Shown here: one piece after another, positions 22,767 through 25,717 of the stretch | Position numbering within the stretch: position 1 is the first letter of the stretch | Layout: every line of letters begins with the position of its first letter | From: DAMCZI01 sp032095175 | GTDB lineage: Bacteria > Bacillota > Clostridia > Clostridiales > Caloramatoraceae | Length of the DNA: 25,717 nt | Direction of reading: 5' to 3' | Assembly (NCBI GenBank): GCA_032095175.1 | Contig: DAMCZI010000055.1 | Span: forward strand, 1-25,717 | The notes under the pieces: model-generated | Told to the model about the DNA's origin: nothing | The model's database searches: none | Seen by the model: only the letters and a program-made list of their open reading frames with translations | Program-made: the position numbers and the translations under genes

Positions 22767-23770
22767 TGATTGAGAAATTTATTAAATTCATTTTGTATGG
22801 TACCATTATCAATTTCTGCATAAATTTCAGTGGTGCCCGGATCCTCATGTCCTAAAATTTTTTGTACTGTAGTTAAGCTCATGCCCGACTTTAATCCCAA
22901 TGTTGCCATAGTATGTCTAAGCAGATGAGGAAACACCGACTTATTGAAGCCTGCCCTTTCTGCTATAATATTAACTTCCCTTTCTACACTTCTTCTGCCT
23001 AGTCGATTATAGGGCCTTTTGCTACAAATAAATAGTGCCGGACTGGTTAACTTGTCTAATTCATCTCTTGTTTTTAAATATTTATCAATATATATTCTTG
23101 ATTTCGGATTAAGGTATACAACCCTTTCCTTATTCCCCTTTCCAATTACCTTTAAGCTGCTTGAGTTCCAATCAATATCTTTTATATCAACTCCAACAAG
23201 CTCCGCAAGTCTGCAGCCAGTAGAAAATAGAAACTCAAGTATAGCCCTCTCTCTTTCGCTTTCGCAAGCATCCCTAAGGAGTTCTAATTCTTCCTGCGTT
23301 AGGGATTTTCTTAATCGTTTTTCTTTTTTGGGGGATTTAATCTTAACCATTGGATTTTTAACAATTATTTCTTCATTTGCCAACCAGCTAAAGAAACTTT
23401 TTAACACACTTATTTCAGTTGCAATAGATGTTTGCTTAAGATTATTAACCTTAGATAACATGGCCAAATATAGCCTAATATCATTCGTAGTTATCATGCT
23501 TAGTGGTTTTACAACCATGCTAGAGAATCTCTCCAGATGTAATTTGTAATTATATAATGTAGTTTTACTTAGTCCATCTAACTTCTTGATAGCTAAATAC
23601 ATAACGGCCCTTTCAGGAATGTCACTTGCCACCAATGCGGTTTCCCTTGCTGTAATTTCATAGTTGTTTACACATTCATACAATAACTCTCGCACTCGTA
23701 ATTGATCCATGTCTGGATACTCCAAAGACAACTTCCCAATAATTTTTACAATCAATTCATCCTCTAACAT
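22763..23770 (-). CDS. int: Tyrosine recombinase / phage integrase
   Basis: Site-specific recombinase of 335 aa. An N-terminal SAM-like core-binding domain (about 50-135, TLYNYKLHLERF) precedes the catalytic domain. Active-site residues are Arg187 (TGCRLAEL), Lys211 (GKGNKER), His282 and Arg285 (HLLRHTMAT), His308 (LGHEDPGTT) and the nucleophile Tyr317 (EIYAEI), all present. The sequence is XerC/D-like, but the extra N-terminal 50 residues and the phage context favour an integrase. AGGAATA precedes the ATG at 23770. Its leader carries a cluster of CCTTG/CAAGG palindromes, and its stop codon lies within the terminator stem. Confidence 0.92.
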   Translation of the reverse strand: MLEDELIVKIIGKLSLEYPDMDQLRVRELLYECVNNYEITARETALVASDIPERAVMYLAIKKLDGLSKTTLYNYKLHLERFSSMVVKPLSMITTNDIRLYLAMLSKVNNLKQTSIATEISVLKSFFSWLANEEIIVKNPMVKIKSPKKEKRLRKSLTQEELELLRDACESERERAILEFLFSTGCRLAELVGVDIKDIDWNSSSLKVIGKGNKERVVYLNPKSRIYIDKYLKTRDELDKLTSPALFICSKRPYNRLGRRSVEREVNIIAERAGFNKSVFPHLLRHTMATLGLKSGMSLTTVQKILGHEDPGTTEIYAEIDNGTIQNEFNKFLNQ

Positions 23771-23782
23771 TTATATTCCTCC

Positions 23783-23846
23783 CCTGCCTTAACAAGGATA
23801 AAATACCCCTGCCAAGGCAAGGGACTTGTTTCACCCTTGCAAGGCA
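23783..23846 (-). promoter_or_regulatory. Palindrome cluster in the int leader
   Basis: TGCCAAGGCAAGGG (23810-23823) faces CCCTTGCAAGGCA (23834-23846), and the latter contains the perfect dyad CCTTGCAAGG. A third pair CCTT/AAGG lies at 23787-23797. These sit directly upstream of the int ribosome binding site and could be an operator or an attenuator hairpin. Confidence 0.45.
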
Positions 23847-23922
23847 TAATTATTTTTCAATTTATTATTATTACATTTTTAAATTTTTTCTAAGATTTTA
23901 TAAAATATTTAAACGTCCTTGC

Positions 23923-24154
23923 GGTAATCTTTTCTTAGTATTACTTTTTTAACTTAAAAAGCCTTATACATGGCTCTGCATAAGGCTTTGAATGGTATTA
24001 CTTTTTGGTAATCTTTTTTCTTCTCATTTAATGCTATAACTATTGATAGCACTAGCTTTTTCAGGTATTACCATTTTAGTATTACTTTGGGTAATCTTTT
24101 TATTGATTATTATGACATGTATGCATTGATATGACTAGCTTATAGTGGTAATAC
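23923..24154. repeat. Eight GGTAATC/GTATTAC motifs between the lysis module and int
   Basis: GGTAATC occurs at 23923, 24007 and 24090. (A/G)GTATTAC occurs at 23937, 23994, 24064 and 24078. GGTAATAC occurs at 24147. They come in groups spaced roughly 70 bases apart, separated by small hairpins (for example AAAGCCTTAT/ATAAGGCTTT at 23958-23989, which is also terminator-like on the minus strand). Possible arm-type sites of the integrase or operator iterons. Confidence 0.6.
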
Positions 24155-24182
24155 AAAAATTGCATTAATTTTGTTCAAAAAA

Positions 24183-24211
24183 TAAAAAAATTCCCGGCAT
24201 TATACCGGGAA
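24183..24211 (-). terminator. Terminator of the phage late/lysis operon
   Basis: TTCCCGG (24191-24197) and CCGGGAA (24205-24211) form the stem, followed on the minus strand by seven T. It ends transcription about 40 bases after the holin stop. Confidence 0.85.
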
Positions 24212-24250
24212 AAAATCAAAATCGCAAACGCTTGCGAATTTCAATTGCTG

Positions 24251-24556
24251 CTATGCATCCATGCCAGTATCCTTTGTATTCTGCTGTATGTTGTTAATAC
24301 TCTGTAAAATATCATGCATGAAGTTTGCTCCCCTAGATATAAGCAATCCAGTTAGCACCATTCCCACATAAGGTATCCTCATTGGGATGCCTACCATGGC
24401 CATTAGGTCTAAACCTGCCCCTATAGCAAGCAATAAACCTATTATAAGGGCTCCTATTCTGTCTACACTTATCTTTCCATTCTGCCATACCATCTTAAGT
24501 GTTTCCCATACTGCCTCTCCTATGAGTGCTAAAACAATTAAACTTAATATATTCAT
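24251..24556 (-). CDS. Holin-like small membrane protein
   Basis: A 101-aa protein with three hydrophobic segments: about 3-20 (with an amphipathic KMVWQNG end), 33-55 (IGALIIGLLLAIGAGLDL) and 62-77. The C-terminus is polar (QSINNIQQNTKDTGMDA). Size, topology and its position 4 bases downstream of an amidase gene fit a phage holin, which opens the membrane to release the endolysin. The call rests on context; the sequence family was not recognised with certainty. Last gene of the late operon. Confidence 0.65.
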   Translation of the reverse strand: MNILSLIVLALIGEAVWETLKMVWQNGKISVDRIGALIIGLLLAIGAGLDLMAMVGIPMRIPYVGMVLTGLLISRGANFMHDILQSINNIQQNTKDTGMDA

Positions 24557-24560
24557 ACAT

Positions 24561-25280
24561 CTATCTCCTCTCTATTCGGGTATTTATATACCCCTGACCT
24601 TCTATTATTCTTTTTTTGTTATCTGCATACTCAGGCTTTAAATACGGCCCGAATTTTTCTTCCTTAGTACCATAAACAAAGTGCTCAATCACTTGTGCTT
24701 CATCTAGCCATTCTAACCCGAAATATTCTGCAATTGATTTTGCTGTTGCAATGGCACACTTATACCTGAAAGCTTCATTTTTTAGCAAAGCTTCATCCTC
24801 TCTATTTGAGTGAAAAGCATATTCCACTATAGCAGCTGATGGCTTAGTATCCCTTATCATAAAATAGTAGTCTTTACCATGCTTGCTTTTAACAGTTTTT
24901 ATTCCTCTATCATATGTACCGCATATACTAACAATATTTTTTTGAAGTAGTAATGCAAGCTTATGTCCTCCTGTATAGGGCTTGCTAAAGATTGAATGAA
25001 TAACCTCTGTCCCTCTTGCACTCTCTGGTCCTGCATTAGAGTGAAGAGAGATGCAAATATCAGCTTTAAAACTGTTTACCTTTGCCACCCTTGGTGCAGG
25101 ATCCAATGTCATGTCCTTGTCCCTAGTCAGAAATACCTGGACTTGAGGAAACTTTTTTCTAATGAGGTCCCTAGTCTTTAGGGAAATATCTAGTACCCCA
25201 TCAGCTTCAATGTATCCGGTAGGGCCTCTATTTGACCTCGAATTTCCGCCATGCCCTGGGTCTAAAACAACTTTTAACAC
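24561..25280 (-). CDS. N-acetylmuramoyl-L-alanine amidase (Amidase_3), prophage endolysin
   Basis: Cleaves the amide bond between muramic acid and the stem peptide. Zinc ligands His10 (DPGHGG), Glu25 (GYIEADG) and His80 (SLHSNAG), and the catalytic Glu153 (IVEYAFHSN), are in place. The catalytic domain ends near residue 188. The short tail (about 190-239) holds KFGPYLKPEYADNKKRI and is too short for a standard cell-wall-binding repeat. The start codon is GTG at 25280 with AGGGAGTGA upstream. It sits between two small membrane-protein genes in a lysis module. Confidence 0.92.
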   Translation of the reverse strand: MLKVVLDPGHGGNSRSNRGPTGYIEADGVLDISLKTRDLIRKKFPQVQVFLTRDKDMTLDPAPRVAKVNSFKADICISLHSNAGPESARGTEVIHSIFSKPYTGGHKLALLLQKNIVSICGTYDRGIKTVKSKHGKDYYFMIRDTKPSAAIVEYAFHSNREDEALLKNEAFRYKCAIATAKSIAEYFGLEWLDEAQVIEHFVYGTKEEKFGPYLKPEYADNKKRIIEGQGYINTRIERR

Positions 25281-25284
25281 ATTA

Positions 25285-25578
25285 TCACTCCCTTTCTATT
25301 TTCATTTCATCAATTCTCTTGTGTGCTTGTTTTGTTGATTCCTCAACTTTTGTAACCCTCTCAACGAGTGCAAAGTGCCTTAGCTCTGCTGATTCCTGTT
25401 TATGCTTCAGGTCGTCAATACCAGCTTTTATATATCCGATGTCACTCATTAGGGTACCGCTGCTTTTACCACTTTCAGCACTATCCTTTTGAATTCCTTT
25501 GCGATACCCAACATACCCAAATGTGATGCCACAAACTGTACCGACAACACTAATAAGAGTTATAACATTAACATCCAT
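25285..25578 (-). CDS. Phage TM/coiled-coil protein of the lysis module
   Basis: A 97-aa protein with one N-terminal membrane segment (about 5-24, VITLISVVGTVCGITFGYVG) and a long charged helical part (about 42-97) that looks like a coiled coil. Many clostridial and Bacillus phages carry such a protein beside the endolysin. It recalls XhlA in composition, but XhlA has the membrane segment at the other end, so that name is not given. GGAGGTG precedes the ATG, and the amidase starts 4 bases after its stop. Confidence 0.65.
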   Translation of the reverse strand: MDVNVITLISVVGTVCGITFGYVGYRKGIQKDSAESGKSSGTLMSDIGYIKAGIDDLKHKQESAELRHFALVERVTKVEESTKQAHKRIDEMKIERE

Positions 25579-25602
25579 CCTGCACCTCCTGGTATAAAAA
25601 TA

Positions 25603-25641
25603 GGCAAAGAAAAAAGACTATCTCTAGTCCCTTGCTTTGCC
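25603..25641 (-). terminator. Nested hairpin between XkdX and the lysis genes
   Basis: Outer stem GGCAAAG/CTTTGCC and inner GACTA/TAGTC (loop GAGA on the minus strand) followed by six T. It could be a weak terminator or a processing site inside the late operon. Confidence 0.5.
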
Positions 25642-25666
25642 TTTAAGTTACTTCGCTTTATAATCC

Positions 25667-25717
25667 CTATGCGACATATTCCTGCCCAGTAATCGTTTTA
25701 AATTCTTCTGCTGTAAT
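25667..25717 (-). CDS. XkdX-family phage protein, C-terminal end only
   Basis: The last 16 codons before TAG read ITAEEFKTITGQEYVA. This is the characteristic end of XkdX-family proteins (about 45 aa, in the tail/late region of PBSX-like and clostridial phages), with the usual ITAEEYKEITGE-type ending. The rest lies beyond the window. Its place just upstream of the lysis module matches other phages. Confidence 0.7.
   Translation of the reverse strand: MTAEEFKTITGQEYVA

Larger units (their letters stand above)
22763..25717 (-). mobile_element. End of a prophage (lysis module and integrase), continuing past the window
   Basis: Order in the direction of transcription: XkdX-family end, TM/coiled-coil protein, amidase, holin-like protein, terminator, motif-rich region, tyrosine integrase. 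Tail and lysis genes of this type are phage-specific. The element runs beyond 25717. Its left limit is not visible; it may extend to about 19.8 kb. Confidence 0.8.

Noticed and set aside
23019..23549. A 176-codon plus-strand frame opposite int
   Set aside because: Shadow of the integrase, whose full catalytic set is visible on the minus strand.

Overview
The window looks like a chromosomal segment of a Clostridium-type Firmicute. This rests on the low GC content, strong GGAGG-type ribosome binding sites, the clostridial fusion of IspH to ribosomal S1-like domains, a four-subunit 2-oxoacid:ferredoxin oxidoreductase (anaerobic metabolism), a clostridial-type glutamate dehydrogenase, and many Clostridium-like paralogues. 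No rRNA, tRNA or CRISPR array was found. The species cannot be fixed from the sequence alone.

Positions 1-18500 are mostly conserved housekeeping genes, nearly all on the minus strand. In order of increasing coordinate they are: speD; the operon cmk-plsC-ispH/S1 (read right to left); a group with a phosphoglycerate-mutase-like phosphatase, a BaiN-type flavoprotein and an AroH chorismate mutase; gdhA; a likely operon surE - ypmA-like (DUF4264) - ferredoxin - korA - korB - korC - RpiR regulator; an uncharacterised plus-strand gene with an RNase HII-like N-terminal motif; rluB-mnmM; a YaiI/YqxD-family gene; map; and two GNAT acetyltransferases. Three different long palindromic elements of about 115-160 bp lie between these genes. 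One is present twice: complete at 6619-6778, and as a 52-bp perfect copy cut by the window start.

Positions 18500-22760 are a mosaic accessory zone. It holds two separate fragments of a GidA/TrmFO-like flavoprotein gene, whose shared 69 bp differ only at synonymous sites. It also has a small hydrophobic toxin-like peptide gene, a 5'-truncated XRE gene that meets the flavoprotein fragment head to head, a consensus LexA box in a promoter for a very small basic ORF, an XRE repressor with a dyad operator, a ribbon-helix-helix protein, and a membrane-anchored DEDDh exonuclease. A compositionally distinct stretch of about 230 bp without a convincing gene ends the zone.

Positions 22763-25717 are the end of a prophage, all on the minus strand. 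Read 5' to 3' it contains the end of an XkdX-family protein, a TM/coiled-coil protein, an amidase endolysin, a holin-like protein, a terminator, a region with eight regularly clustered GGTAAT/GTATTAC motifs, and a tyrosine integrase. The prophage continues beyond the right edge. The accessory genes to the left of int may be prophage cargo between int and the attachment site, or older debris.
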